This document shows, one piece after another, positions 25,210-33,693 of a DNA stretch of 53,288 nt (positions are counted from its first letter, which is position 1; each line of letters starts with the position of its first letter). The position numbers were made by a program, and so were the translations under genes. The notes beneath the pieces were generated by a model. It was not told the DNA's origin. It worked only from the letters and a program-made list of their open reading frames with translations, and made no database searches. Source of the DNA: Sphingomonadales bacterium (GTDB lineage: Bacteria > Pseudomonadota > Alphaproteobacteria > Sphingomonadales > Sphingomonadaceae); NCBI GenBank assembly GCA_027483465.1, contig JAIXUQ010000062.1:1-53288 (forward strand), given 5' to 3'.

Positions 25210-28200
25210 ATGTTGACCCGCATGGCCATGGCGCGCAGCCGCTTCACCCTGGCCGCCGCCGTCGTGCTGCTGGTGGCCGGCCTGTTGGCGCTGGCCGGCT
25301 TCCCGGCACTGGAGGAACCGCCGGTGCCGGTGCGCACCGCCGTGGTTGATGCGGCCTGGCCGGGCGCCGCCGCGGCCGAGGTGGAGGCGCTGGTGGCCAA
25401 ACCGCTGGAAGCCAAGGCGCGCGAACTGCCCGAAACCCGCACGCTGGAAACCATCGTGCGCGATGGCCAGTTGATGCTGCTGGTCACGCTGCGCGATGAT
25501 GTGCCGCCCCACGATCTGCCGCTGGTGTGGCAGAAATTGCGCGGCCGCCTTGCCGATGCGACCGTGCTGCTGCCCGAAGGTGCGCTGCCGCCGCGCCTGA
25601 ACGAGGATTTCGGCCGCGTCTCCATCCGCACCCTCGCCCTCACCGCGCCCGATGCGTCCGCCACCGATCTGCTGGCCGAAGCGCGCCGGGTGCGTGACCG
25701 GCTGCTGGCGGTGCCCGGTGTCGAGCATGTCGGGCTGCACGGGATGCGCGAACCCCGGGTGCGGGTGGAGATTGATCCGCTGGCGCTGGCCCAGGCCGGG
25801 CTGGCGCTGGATCGGCTGGGCCAGCAATTGGCCGGCCAAGCCACCACCGCCGGCGGGGCGCTGCTGAACGTGGGCGGCCATGATGTGCCGGTGCTGCTGG
25901 CCGGCGGCCGGGTGCGGGCGGCAAGCGTGGCGCGCTGGCCGATCCTGCTGCCCGGCAACCGGGTGGTGCCGCTGGGCCGCATCGCCCGGGTGAGCGAAGC
26001 GGTGGAAGAGCCGCTGCAGGTGGCGGCCTTCCACAACGGCCAGCCCGCCATCGTGCTGGGCATCAGCATGCGCCAGGGCCTGAATGTGCTGGATCAAAGC
26101 CGCCGCATTGCCGCCGCCCTGCCCGCCATCCGCGCCGATCTGCCCGCCGGCTTCACCCTGGCCGGCATCACCGATCAGGCCGGCGTGGTGGGCGAGGAGC
26201 TGGGCCGGGTTGGCAAGGTGTTCGTGGAAACCGTGGTGATCGTGATCGCCGTGGTGGTGGCCTTCCTCGGCTGGCGGGCCGGCCTGGTCACCGCCGCCAT
26301 CGTGCCGCTCACCACGTTGGGCACCCTGCTGGTGATGCGCGCCGCCGGGATCGAACTGCACATCGTCTCCATCGCCGCCATCATCATCGCGCTCGGCCTG
26401 TTTGTGGACAATGGCATCGTGGTGGTGGAGGATTATCAGCGCCGCCTCTCTGAAGGCGCGGGCCGGGCCGAGGCGGCATTGGCCGCCGGGCGCAGCATGG
26501 CCGCCCCGCTGCTCACCTCCAGCCTGGCCATCATCCTCGCCTTCGTGCCGTTGGCCGGCGGCAACACCTCCACCGCCGAATATATGCGCCCGCTGGCCGT
26601 GGTGCTGGCCATCACCCTGCTGCTCTCGCTGCTGCTTGCCCTCACCGTCACGCCGCTGCTCAGCCAGCAGCATATCCCTGACAGCACGCACGGCGCCCAG
26701 TGGGTGGACCGGTTGAAGCTGTGGTATGGCCGCAGCGTGCGCCGCCTGCTGCAGCGGCCGGGCCTGGTGGTGGCGGGCATGGGCGGGCTGCTCGCCGCCG
26801 GCACTTTGCTCTATGTGAACCTGCCCAGCCAATTGCTGTCCCCATCGGCGCGGGCCCAGATGCAGATGGCGGTGGAATTGCCGCCCGGCACGGCGGCCGG
26901 CACCACCGCCCTTCTGGCCGCCGACATCACCCGGCGGCTGGCCGATCGCCGGCAATTCCCCTTCGTCACCGGCGCGGTGGCCTATATCGGCGATGGCGGG
27001 CCGCGCTTCATCCTGGGGCTCAACCCGCCCAATCCGGCCCCGCACCGCGCCTATGCGGTGATCAACCTGGCCGATGGGCAGGATCCGCAGGCCGCCGCCG
27101 CGCGGCTGGCCACCGCCCTGCCGCCGCTGTTCCCGGCCGCCCGGCTGGAACCCCGACCCTTCTCGCTGGGCGTTTCGGAAAGCGGAGCGCTGGTGGTGCG
27201 GCTTTCGGGGCCGGACCGGGCGGCGCTGGCCGCCGCCACCGCCCGGCTGCGCGCCCGGCTGGCGGCGGTGCCTGGCCTTGGCAGCCTGAGCGATGATCAG
27301 GAAGGCCAGGTGCAGCAGGTGCGGCTGCGGCTTGATCCGCTGCGGGCGGCCGCCGCCGGCGTTTCCGCGCTGCAGGTGCAGCAGGCGCTGGCCGCCGCCA
27401 TGGCCGGCACAGTGGCCGCGCAACTGCCCCGGCACGACCAGCTGGTGCCGCTGGAACTGCGCGGGCCGGCGGCCCTGCGCTCCGGCACCGCCGGCCTGCC
27501 CGGCCTGCCGGTTGCCGGCGCCAACGGCCCGGTGCCCCTGGGCAGCGTGGCCAGCGTGGCGATCGAGGCGGCGCCGGCGGTGCTGATGCGCCGCAATGGC
27601 GAGGCGCTGGTTACCATCACCGCCCGCCATCCCGTGCTCACCGCACAGGCGCTGGCCAGCACCGCCGGCATCGGCACCGGCCGCGACACCGCCGGCGTGC
27701 TGACCGAACTGGGCGGCGAGATCGAGGAGGGCGCCGAAGCCAATGACGGCCTGATCGCCTATCTGCCGATCGCGCTGATCGGCATGGCCGGGCTGTTCCT
27801 CTGGCAGTTCGGCAGCCTGCGGCAGACAGGCATCATCCTCGTCTCCATCCCGTTCGTGGTGATCGGGGCCGGATTGGGCCTGCTGGTCACCGGTCAGCCG
27901 GTCAGCTTCACCGCCACGCTGGGCCTGCTGGCGCTGGCCGGCATCATCGTCAACAATGCCGTGCTGCTGATCGGTGCCATTGCCCGCGAAGCCGATGACC
28001 AGCGGCCCCTGGCCGAAGCCATCGCCAGCGCCGCCGAACTGCGGCTGCGCCCGATCCTGATGACCAAACTCACCTGCATCATGGGCCTGCTGCCCATCTA
28101 TCTGTTCGGCGGGGCGCTGTGGCAGCCGATGGCCGCCGCGATGATGGGCGGCCTGGCGCTGGGCACGCTGATCACGCTGCTGCTGATCCCGGCGCTCTAT

Positions 28201-28266
28201 GCCCTGCTGTTCGGCCACCGGCAGCGCCACCCCACCACCCCCATCGCCATCCGGAGCCAGCCATGA
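25210..28266 (+). CDS. RND multidrug efflux pump, AcrB/MexB-type inner-membrane subunit
   Basis: A 1018-residue proton-driven pump. The N-terminal helix leads to the first porter domain (VVDAAWPGAAAAEVEALVAKPLEAKARELP), followed by helices 2-6 (FVETVVIVIAVVVAFLGWRAG; IIALGLFVDNGIVVVEDYQRRL). The second half repeats this plan, ending ALWQPMAAAMMGGLALGTLITLLLIPALYALL. The VDNGIVVVED block has the helix-4 Asp expected for proton relay. The substrate is unknown. The stop overlaps the next start (ATGA). Confidence 0.92.
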   Translation: MLTRMAMARSRFTLAAAVVLLVAGLLALAGFPALEEPPVPVRTAVVDAAWPGAAAAEVEALVAKPLEAKARELPETRTLETIVRDGQLMLLVTLRDDVPPHDLPLVWQKLRGRLADATVLLPEGALPPRLNEDFGRVSIRTLALTAPDASATDLLAEARRVRDRLLAVPGVEHVGLHGMREPRVRVEIDPLALAQAGLALDRLGQQLAGQATTAGGALLNVGGHDVPVLLAGGRVRAASVARWPILLPGNRVVPLGRIARVSEAVEEPLQVAAFHNGQPAIVLGISMRQGLNVLDQSRRIAAALPAIRADLPAGFTLAGITDQAGVVGEELGRVGKVFVETVVIVIAVVVAFLGWRAGLVTAAIVPLTTLGTLLVMRAAGIELHIVSIAAIIIALGLFVDNGIVVVEDYQRRLSEGAGRAEAALAAGRSMAAPLLTSSLAIILAFVPLAGGNTSTAEYMRPLAVVLAITLLLSLLLALTVTPLLSQQHIPDSTHGAQWVDRLKLWYGRSVRRLLQRPGLVVAGMGGLLAAGTLLYVNLPSQLLSPSARAQMQMAVELPPGTAAGTTALLAADITRRLADRRQFPFVTGAVAYIGDGGPRFILGLNPPNPAPHRAYAVINLADGQDPQAAAARLATALPPLFPAARLEPRPFSLGVSESGALVVRLSGPDRAALAAATARLRARLAAVPGLGSLSDDQEGQVQQVRLRLDPLRAAAAGVSALQVQQALAAAMAGTVAAQLPRHDQLVPLELRGPAALRSGTAGLPGLPVAGANGPVPLGSVASVAIEAAPAVLMRRNGEALVTITARHPVLTAQALASTAGIGTGRDTAGVLTELGGEIEEGAEANDGLIAYLPIALIGMAGLFLWQFGSLRQTGIILVSIPFVVIGAGLGLLVTGQPVSFTATLGLLALAGIIVNNAVLLIGAIAREADDQRPLAEAIASAAELRLRPILMTKLTCIMGLLPIYLFGGALWQPMAAAMMGGLALGTLITLLLIPALYALLFGHRQRHPTTPIAIRSQP

Positions 28267-29750
28267 TCCGCACCACAATCCGCGCCGTGCTGCCGCTGGC
28301 TGCGCTCGCTCTGGCGGCCTGCGCCACCCCGCCGCTGCCCAGCGCCCGGCCGGCTCCGCCACCTGCGGCCTGGAGCCAGACACCGCCGCCCGCTGCGGCC
28401 ACAACCCGGCCATGGTGGCAGGCCTTTGCCAGCCCGGCGCTGGATGCGCTGGTGGCGCAGGCGCTGGCCCATAATCATGATGTGAAGGCCGCCGCCGCCA
28501 ATCTGGCCGCCGCCACGGCGCTGGTGCGCGATGCCCGGCTGGCAATGCTGCCGGCCGGCGGCGTGACGGCGGGGGCCGAACGGCGGCGGGAGGCCGCGGC
28601 ACCGCAGATTGCCCAATTCCCCGAATTGTCGGGCCGCTTTCCCACCCAGAGCCTGGTGAGCGCCGGCTTTGATCTGGCCTGGGAGGTGGACCTGGCCGGG
28701 CGGCTGGCCGATGAACGGGCCGCCGCGCGCGCCACCGCCGCCGAACAGGCCTGGCTGGCCGAGGCCGCCCGGCAGGAGGCGGTGACCGCCACCGTGCGCG
28801 CCTGGCTGGAGGCCGGAGTGGCCGGCGAACGCGCGGCCCGGCTGGCAGAACGGTGCACCGCGCTGGGCCGGATCGCCACGGCCCAGGCCGGCGCGCTCGC
28901 CGCCGGTGCCGCCACGGCGGCCGACGTGGCCGAAGCCGGCGCCGCAGCGGCTGCCTGCACGGCCGACGCCGGGATGGCAACCGCCCTTCAGCGCAATGCC
29001 CTGAAACGGCTGGCGGTGCTCAGCGGGCAGCGCTTTGATGCGCTGCTGGCAACGCCGGTGGCCACCACGCCCGCACCGGTGCCCGATGCGCTGCCGGCCA
29101 TCGATCCGGCCGAAACGCTGCGCCGCCGCCCCGATGTGGACGCGGCCGAGATGGCGGCGCGCGCGGCGCTGGCCCAGGCCGGGGCGGCGCGCGGCCTGCT
29201 GTATCCGCGCATCCAGTTTGCCGGCAGTGCCGGTCTGCTAGCGCCACCGGGCACGCTCGGCACGCCGGCGGCCCTGGGCTTTGGCTTTGGCCCGCGCCTG
29301 GAATGGGGCATTTTCAATCTGGGCCGCACCCGCGCCCAGATCGCCGCCAGCGATGCCCGCGCCAACGCGGCGCTGGCGCGCTGGGAAGGCACCACCCTGC
29401 GCGCATTGGAAGAGGCGGATGCCGGGCTGGAACACTGGAGCGCCAGCATGCGGCAATGGCAGGCCGCCTGCGCCGCCGCCACCGCCGCCGGCCAGCGCGC
29501 CACCGCCACCGCCCGCCGCCTAGGCGCCGGTGATGCCAGCGCGCTGGATGTGGCAGCGGCCACGGCCGATGCCGGCACCGCCGCGCTGGCCTGCGCCGAA
29601 ACCGCCGCCCAGGCGCGCACCGCCTATGTGGTGGCCGCCGCCGCCCTGGGCCTGACCGGGCACGCACCGGTGCTGGCAACAGCCGCTGCGAAGGCGGCTG
29701 CCCTGAAGAAGGCTGCTGTGGGGGAAAATGGTGGACGCGGCAGGGATTGA
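28263..29750 (+). CDS. Outer-membrane efflux channel, NodT/OprM type lipoprotein
   Basis: A 495-residue TolC-like protein. The lipobox LALAAC (Cys20) precedes a Pro-rich linker, PWWQAFASPALDALVAQALAHNHDVKAA and two helical-hairpin repeats. A RRRPDVDAAEMAARAALAQAG block and PRLEWGIFNLGRTRAQIAASDAR are typical of NodT/OprM channels. It completes the tripartite pump. ATG 28263 overlaps the pump gene stop (ATGA). The last ~7 codons run into the 3' part of the tRNA-Val gene on the other strand (22-base overlap). The C-terminus ENGGRGRD is therefore tRNA-derived. Confidence 0.9.
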   Translation: MIRTTIRAVLPLAALALAACATPPLPSARPAPPPAAWSQTPPPAAATTRPWWQAFASPALDALVAQALAHNHDVKAAAANLAAATALVRDARLAMLPAGGVTAGAERRREAAAPQIAQFPELSGRFPTQSLVSAGFDLAWEVDLAGRLADERAAARATAAEQAWLAEAARQEAVTATVRAWLEAGVAGERAARLAERCTALGRIATAQAGALAAGAATAADVAEAGAAAAACTADAGMATALQRNALKRLAVLSGQRFDALLATPVATTPAPVPDALPAIDPAETLRRRPDVDAAEMAARAALAQAGAARGLLYPRIQFAGSAGLLAPPGTLGTPAALGFGFGPRLEWGIFNLGRTRAQIAASDARANAALARWEGTTLRALEEADAGLEHWSASMRQWQAACAAATAAGQRATATARRLGAGDASALDVAAATADAGTAALACAETAAQARTAYVVAAAALGLTGHAPVLATAAAKAAALKKAAVGENGGRGRD

Positions 29751-29803
29751 ACCTGCGACCCCTGCGATGTCAACACAGTGCTCTACCACTGAGCTACGCG
29801 TCC
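29729..29803 (-). tRNA. tRNA-Val (anticodon GAC)
   Basis: On the minus strand the acceptor stem GGACGCG pairs with CGCGTCC, followed by discriminator A and an encoded CCA. The D-arm is GCTC AGTGGTA GAGC. The anticodon stem CTGTG/CGCAG encloses loop TTGACAT with anticodon GAC (valine, GUC/GUU codons). The T-arm is GCAGG TTCAATC CCTGC. All stems close with at most one G-T pair. Confidence 0.97.
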
Positions 29804-29917
29804 ACGGGAGCGCGCCTGATAGTGGCAGTCGGCGGGATTGGCAAGCCTGTTTGCGGGGCGGGCCCTGCGTCAAACGCAGGCTTTGCCTGGCCCGGTGCTT
29901 GGCGCTAGCAGGGGGCG

Positions 29918-30799
29918 ATGGCGTTTCGCAGCAGCAGCATGCCGCCGTGGCGGCTGACCGGGGAGACCGGCGGGCGCTGGCCTGTGCTGATCACCTCGCC
30001 GCACAGCGGTCGCCATTATCCGCCGGCCTTTCTGGCGATGGCGCGGCTGCCGCTGGCGCAGTTGCGCCGGGCCGAGGATGGGCTGGTGGATGCGCTGCTG
30101 GATGGGATTGCCGGCGTGCCGGTGCTGGCCGCGACCCACGCCCGGAGCTGGCTTGATCTCAACCGCGCCGCCGACGAGCTTGATCCCGGCCTGTTTGATG
30201 CGCCGCTGCCGCTGCCGGCCACGCCGGGCCCGCGGGTGGCGGCCGGGCTGGGGGTGATCCCGCGGCTGGCCAGCATGGGCCAGGAAATCTATGCCCGCCG
30301 GCTGCCGGCCGCCGAAGCCGCGGCGCGGCTGGCGGCGGTGCACGCGCCCTGGCACGCGCTGATCGCCGCCGAACTGGGTCAGGCCCGGCAGGGCCATGGT
30401 GCGGCCCTGCTGATCGACATGCATTCGATGCCGCCGCCGCAGGGCCCGCGGCCGCCGCAGATCGTGCTGGGCGATTGCCACGGGCAGAGCGCCGATGGCC
30501 GCATCGTGGCGATGATGGAGGCGCATTTCCGCAGCGCCGGCTGGCGGGTGGCGCGCAACCATCCCTATGCCGGCGGCTATACCACCCATCACCACGGCCG
30601 GCCCGGCAGCGGCGTGCACGCCGTGCAGATCGAGATCTGCCGCAGCCTTTATCTGGACCAGCAGCGCCTCACCCTCACCGCCGGCGCCGCGCGGGTGCGT
30701 TCGGCGCTGACGGCGCTGGTGAAGCAGCTGGTGGCGGCCTGGCCCGATCTGGTGGCGGGGCCGCTGATTGGTTCCGGCTGGGCGCAGGCGGCGGAATAG
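29918..30799 (+). CDS. N-formylglutamate amidohydrolase family protein
   Basis: A 293-residue protein with the family signature VLITSPHSGRHYPPAF near the start, SWLDLNRAADELDPGLF, LIDMHSMPPPQG and NHPYAGGYTTHHHGRPGSGVHAVQIEICRSLYLD. It belongs to the N-formylglutamate amidohydrolase (HutG-like) family, which hydrolyses N-formylglutamate in histidine breakdown. No other hut genes are nearby, so the physiological substrate is uncertain. ATG 29918 has an AGGGGG ribosome site. Confidence 0.87.
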   Translation: MAFRSSSMPPWRLTGETGGRWPVLITSPHSGRHYPPAFLAMARLPLAQLRRAEDGLVDALLDGIAGVPVLAATHARSWLDLNRAADELDPGLFDAPLPLPATPGPRVAAGLGVIPRLASMGQEIYARRLPAAEAAARLAAVHAPWHALIAAELGQARQGHGAALLIDMHSMPPPQGPRPPQIVLGDCHGQSADGRIVAMMEAHFRSAGWRVARNHPYAGGYTTHHHGRPGSGVHAVQIEICRSLYLDQQRLTLTAGAARVRSALTALVKQLVAAWPDLVAGPLIGSGWAQAAE

Positions 30800-30810
30800 G
30801 CGGAAAAAAC

Positions 30811-30848
30811 GAAAGGGCCGCGCCGGTTGGGGGAAAACCGGCGCGGCC
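30811..30848 (-). terminator. Terminator-like hairpin downstream of the ZnuD-like gene
   Basis: A perfect 13-base stem (30816-30828 with 30836-30848) has a seven-base loop. Read leftward it is followed by CTTTCGTTTTTT, as expected for an intrinsic terminator on the minus strand. A smaller GCGCCGCC/GGCGGCGC hairpin (near 30958-30981) lies closer to the TonB gene stop. It may also limit readthrough from the converging amidohydrolase gene. Confidence 0.65.
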
Positions 30849-30995
30849 AGGGTCGTGAGCCACGGTCCGCATGGCCCATCGGGGGATGTGGCAGGCAGTG
30901 CCACCGGCAGCGGGACGAGGGGGAGACCGCGCCGCCATGCCATCGATTTGGGGTGGCTGCGCCGCCTTTCAAGGGGCGGCGCGCCGATTTTCTGA

Positions 30996-33092
30996 TCAGA
31001 AGGCGGTGCGGACCGACAGGCGGATATCACGGCCGAACAGCGGGGCCACATCCTTCAGGAAGCTGGCGTGGCGGCGGGCCTCCACATCGAAGATGTTGTT
31101 GGCCTGCACAATCACGCTGGTCGGGCTTTCGGGCCCGAACGGCTTCCAGTTCAGGCTGGCGTTGACCATGGTGAAGGCCGGCGTTTCGGTTTCAAAGCTG
31201 GTCACGCGCGACTGGCGGGTGACATGCTCCAGCTCCAGCCGGCCGCCGATCACGCTGCCGCTGGCCTCGATGCCGGCCAGGGTGCGCAGCGGCGGGATGC
31301 GCGGCACCGCGCCGCGGCCGCCCAGCAGTTCGGCGCGGGTGTAATCCACCAGCCCGGTCAGATCGATGCGGGTGCGGCCCAGCTGCGCCAGCTTGATCGC
31401 GCCTTCGATTTCAAAGCCATAAAAGCGCGCATCGGCCTGATTATACTGGAACACCGGCAGTTCGTCCTCCTCGGCGCCGGTGGGCTGCAGATAGATGAAA
31501 TTGTCAAAGCGGTTGACGAAGGCCGACAGCTCGATGCGCCAGCCCGCACCGCGCCCGCGCAGCACGGCCTCGGCGCCCAGCTGGCGTTCGGTGCGGAAAT
31601 TGGGGTTGCCGATTTCAAAGGCGCGGGTGGCGGCGTGGGCGCCGTTGGCAAACAGCTCCTCGGCGGCCGGCGCGCGTTCGGTGCGGGCCAGGCTGGCGGC
31701 CAGGCGGAAACCGCCGCCCAGATCGACCGAGCCGCCGGCCGACAGCGACAGCGTGTCAAAGCGGCGCTCGCGGCCGACCACGGCCGATTTCACATTGCTG
31801 TGCTCATAGCGGGCGCCGCCTTCCAGCCGGACCTTGCCCAGATCCAGTTCCTGCAGGGTGAACAGGCCGATCTGGCGGGTTTCATTGGCCGGGATATAGG
31901 CTTCCTCGCCCACGGCGCGGAAATTGCGGCTGAAATATTGCACGCCGCTGGCGCCCTGCCAGCCGCCGCGGGCTTCCTGCACCAGTTCGATGCGGCCTTC
32001 CCAGCTCTTGTTGAAGAAGCTGGTGCCGATCTCCCCGGTGTCCTCGATCTCGTCGTGGCGGTAATTGGCCCAGCCGCCGCGCAGCTTCACCTCCTTGAAG
32101 ACGCCGCCCAGCGGCAGGCTGCCGCGCACGTCCACCCGGGTCTGGCGCATGTCCAGCGTGATGTCCTCGTGGGCATGGCCTTCATGATCATGGTCATGAT
32201 CATGGTCATGATCATGGTCCTCGTCGTGATGCTCGATCTCCAGGCTGTTGGGGATGCCATAGCGGTTTTCCAGATGGCTCACCGCCACGCCAAAGCTGGC
32301 GCCGTTCGCCCCGATCCAGGCCAGGCCGCCGGCGATGTCCCAGGTGCGGGCGCCGGTGTTGTCCACGCGGCCGCGCGCCTTGGCCTCCTCGGCCACCTCG
32401 CCGCCTTCCGCCGCCGCTTCCGCGCGCAGTTCGCGGCCAAAGATGAAGCCGCCGGTGCGATAATCGCCCGACTGGAAGAAGCTGCCATCGACATGGGCGA
32501 CAAAGCCGCCGCCCAGCGCGGCGTTCACGCTGGCCGCCGCATTGCGTTCGCGCGCGGCGCTGGCCAGGCCCGCGGCGGCATCCACGTGCACCGTGCCCTC
32601 AGGCACCTCGCGCGGGATGCGCAGATCGCGCATGTTGACCACCCCGCCGATCGCGCCCGAACCATAGAGCAGCGCCGCCGGGCCGCGCAGGATTTCGATG
32701 CGATCGGCCAGCAGCGGGTTCACCGCCACGGCATGATCGACCGAGGTGTTGGACACGTCGAAGCTGCCGATGCCATCGGTGAGCACGCGCACCCGTTCGT
32801 TGTCGAGGCCGCGCAGGATCGGGCGCGAGGCGTTGGGGCCGAAGAAACTGCTGCTCACGCCCGGCTGCCGGGCCAGGGTTTCGCCGATGGTGGAGCGGGT
32901 CTGGCGTTGCAATTCATCGCCCGACAACACCGAGATGGCGGTGGCGGCCAGCTTGCGGTCACGCGCATAGGGCGCGGTGACGATGATTTCCGGGTCCTGC
33001 TCGCCATGCTGGCTGTCAGGAGGCGCCGCTTCGGCCAGCGCCGGGGCGGCCGACAGGAGCAGCAGGGCAAAAATCGCGCGCGTGCGGGTCAT
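30996..33092 (-). CDS. TonB-dependent receptor, ZnuD-like, with His/Asp-rich loop
   Basis: A 698-residue outer-membrane receptor. After a signal peptide (1-20) comes the TonB-box-like PEIIVTA. The plug has TIGETLARQPGVSSSFFGPNASRPILRGLDNERVRVLTDGI and RIEILRGPAALLYGSGAIGGVVN, and a 22-strand-type barrel ends in aromatic SVRTAF. Residues 288-309 form an extracellular-type loop dominated by alternating His and Asp. This resembles the metal-binding loop of ZnuD zinc receptors, so zinc (or another divalent metal) uptake is inferred. A Zur-like dyad lies 43 bases upstream, and a His-rich protein gene is divergent. Confidence 0.85.
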   Translation of the reverse strand: MTRTRAIFALLLLSAAPALAEAAPPDSQHGEQDPEIIVTAPYARDRKLAATAISVLSGDELQRQTRSTIGETLARQPGVSSSFFGPNASRPILRGLDNERVRVLTDGIGSFDVSNTSVDHAVAVNPLLADRIEILRGPAALLYGSGAIGGVVNMRDLRIPREVPEGTVHVDAAAGLASAARERNAAASVNAALGGGFVAHVDGSFFQSGDYRTGGFIFGRELRAEAAAEGGEVAEEAKARGRVDNTGARTWDIAGGLAWIGANGASFGVAVSHLENRYGIPNSLEIEHHDEDHDHDHDHDHDHEGHAHEDITLDMRQTRVDVRGSLPLGGVFKEVKLRGGWANYRHDEIEDTGEIGTSFFNKSWEGRIELVQEARGGWQGASGVQYFSRNFRAVGEEAYIPANETRQIGLFTLQELDLGKVRLEGGARYEHSNVKSAVVGRERRFDTLSLSAGGSVDLGGGFRLAASLARTERAPAAEELFANGAHAATRAFEIGNPNFRTERQLGAEAVLRGRGAGWRIELSAFVNRFDNFIYLQPTGAEEDELPVFQYNQADARFYGFEIEGAIKLAQLGRTRIDLTGLVDYTRAELLGGRGAVPRIPPLRTLAGIEASGSVIGGRLELEHVTRQSRVTSFETETPAFTMVNASLNWKPFGPESPTSVIVQANNIFDVEARRHASFLKDVAPLFGRDIRLSVRTAF
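32184..32219. repeat. Three perfect 12-bp tandem repeats in the His/Asp loop
   Basis: ATGATCATGGTC is repeated three times without change and in frame. Read on the minus strand it encodes alternating Asp and His in the receptor loop. Perfect repeats of this kind can gain or lose units by slippage without breaking the frame. Confidence 0.9.
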
Positions 33093-33134
33093 CTCATTGT
33101 CCTTGCGGAATTTGTTGGGGTTGGCTCTCCATAA

Positions 33135-33155
33135 GATGTTACCTTATATCACGTC
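33135..33155. promoter_or_regulatory. Putative Zur-like operator upstream of the ZnuD-like gene
   Basis: An imperfect 21-base dyad with left arm GATGTTAC and right arm TATATCACGTC resembles the alphaproteobacterial Zur pattern (ATGTTAT..TATAACAT). It overlaps a minus-strand TTGACG (33157-33152), the best -35 candidate for the receptor gene. The weak -10 would be TCTTAT after a short 15-base spacer. Assignment to Zur is inferred from pattern and context. Confidence 0.45.
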
Positions 33156-33265
33156 AAGCCAGGCGATAACGTCTCATTGCCCGCTGTTCACTGGCCTTGC
33201 GCCGGCCACGCGGCGATGATGCTGCGGTGCCTCCTGTTTTTGGGAGGCCGCGAAGGAGCATCGCC

Positions 33266-33595
33266 ATGGCCTGCCATGTCCACGCCGATCACATTCACCG
33301 CCACGGCCCCGGCTGCGGCCACACCGCCGTCGCCCATGATGGCCATGTCGATTATCTTCATGATGGCCATCTCCATCATGTCCACGGCGATCATGTGGAC
33401 GAGCATGTGATCGCGATCGGCGCCGCCAATCCCGATGGCTGCACCACGGCGCTGGTCTGCGGCCATGTCCATGGGCCCGGCTGCGGCCATGAAGCCGTGC
33501 CACACGGCGATCATGTCGATTGGCTGGTCGATGGCCGGCTGCATCATGTTCACGCCGGCCACTGCGACGATCACGGCCCGCTGGCGCTGGCCTGA
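33266..33595 (+). CDS. Small His/Cys-rich putative metal-binding protein
   Basis: A 109-residue cytoplasmic-type protein (no signal peptide) with 25 histidines and six cysteines. It is an internal duplication: HGPGCGHTAVAHDGHVDYL...HLHHVHGDHVDEH and HGPGCGHEAVPHGDHVDWL...LHHVHAGHCDDH. ATG 33266 follows GAAGGAG at ideal distance. The composition and CGH motifs indicate binding of zinc or a similar metal. It is divergent from the ZnuD-like receptor, with a Zur-like site between, so a storage, buffering or chaperone role in zinc homeostasis is inferred. I do not know an established function for this family. Confidence 0.82.
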   Translation: MACHVHADHIHRHGPGCGHTAVAHDGHVDYLHDGHLHHVHGDHVDEHVIAIGAANPDGCTTALVCGHVHGPGCGHEAVPHGDHVDWLVDGRLHHVHAGHCDDHGPLALA

Positions 33596-33693
33596 ACCCG
33601 GCTGTTCCCGGCAAAAACAACGTTGCCAAACCGTAATTTTTTGCCCAAGAAACAGGCATGGCAGTGATTGCCAAAGCGAGGGGACGTGATTGC

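Noticed and set aside
25045-28980. Minus-strand open frame of over 1,300 codons across the RND genes
   Set aside because: Antisense shadow of adaptor and pump genes, with low-complexity Arg/Gly/His/Gln content and no domain.
30957-30983. Small RNA gene in the 196-base gap after the amidohydrolase
   Set aside because: The gap holds two terminator-type hairpins but no recognisable promoter for an independent RNA.
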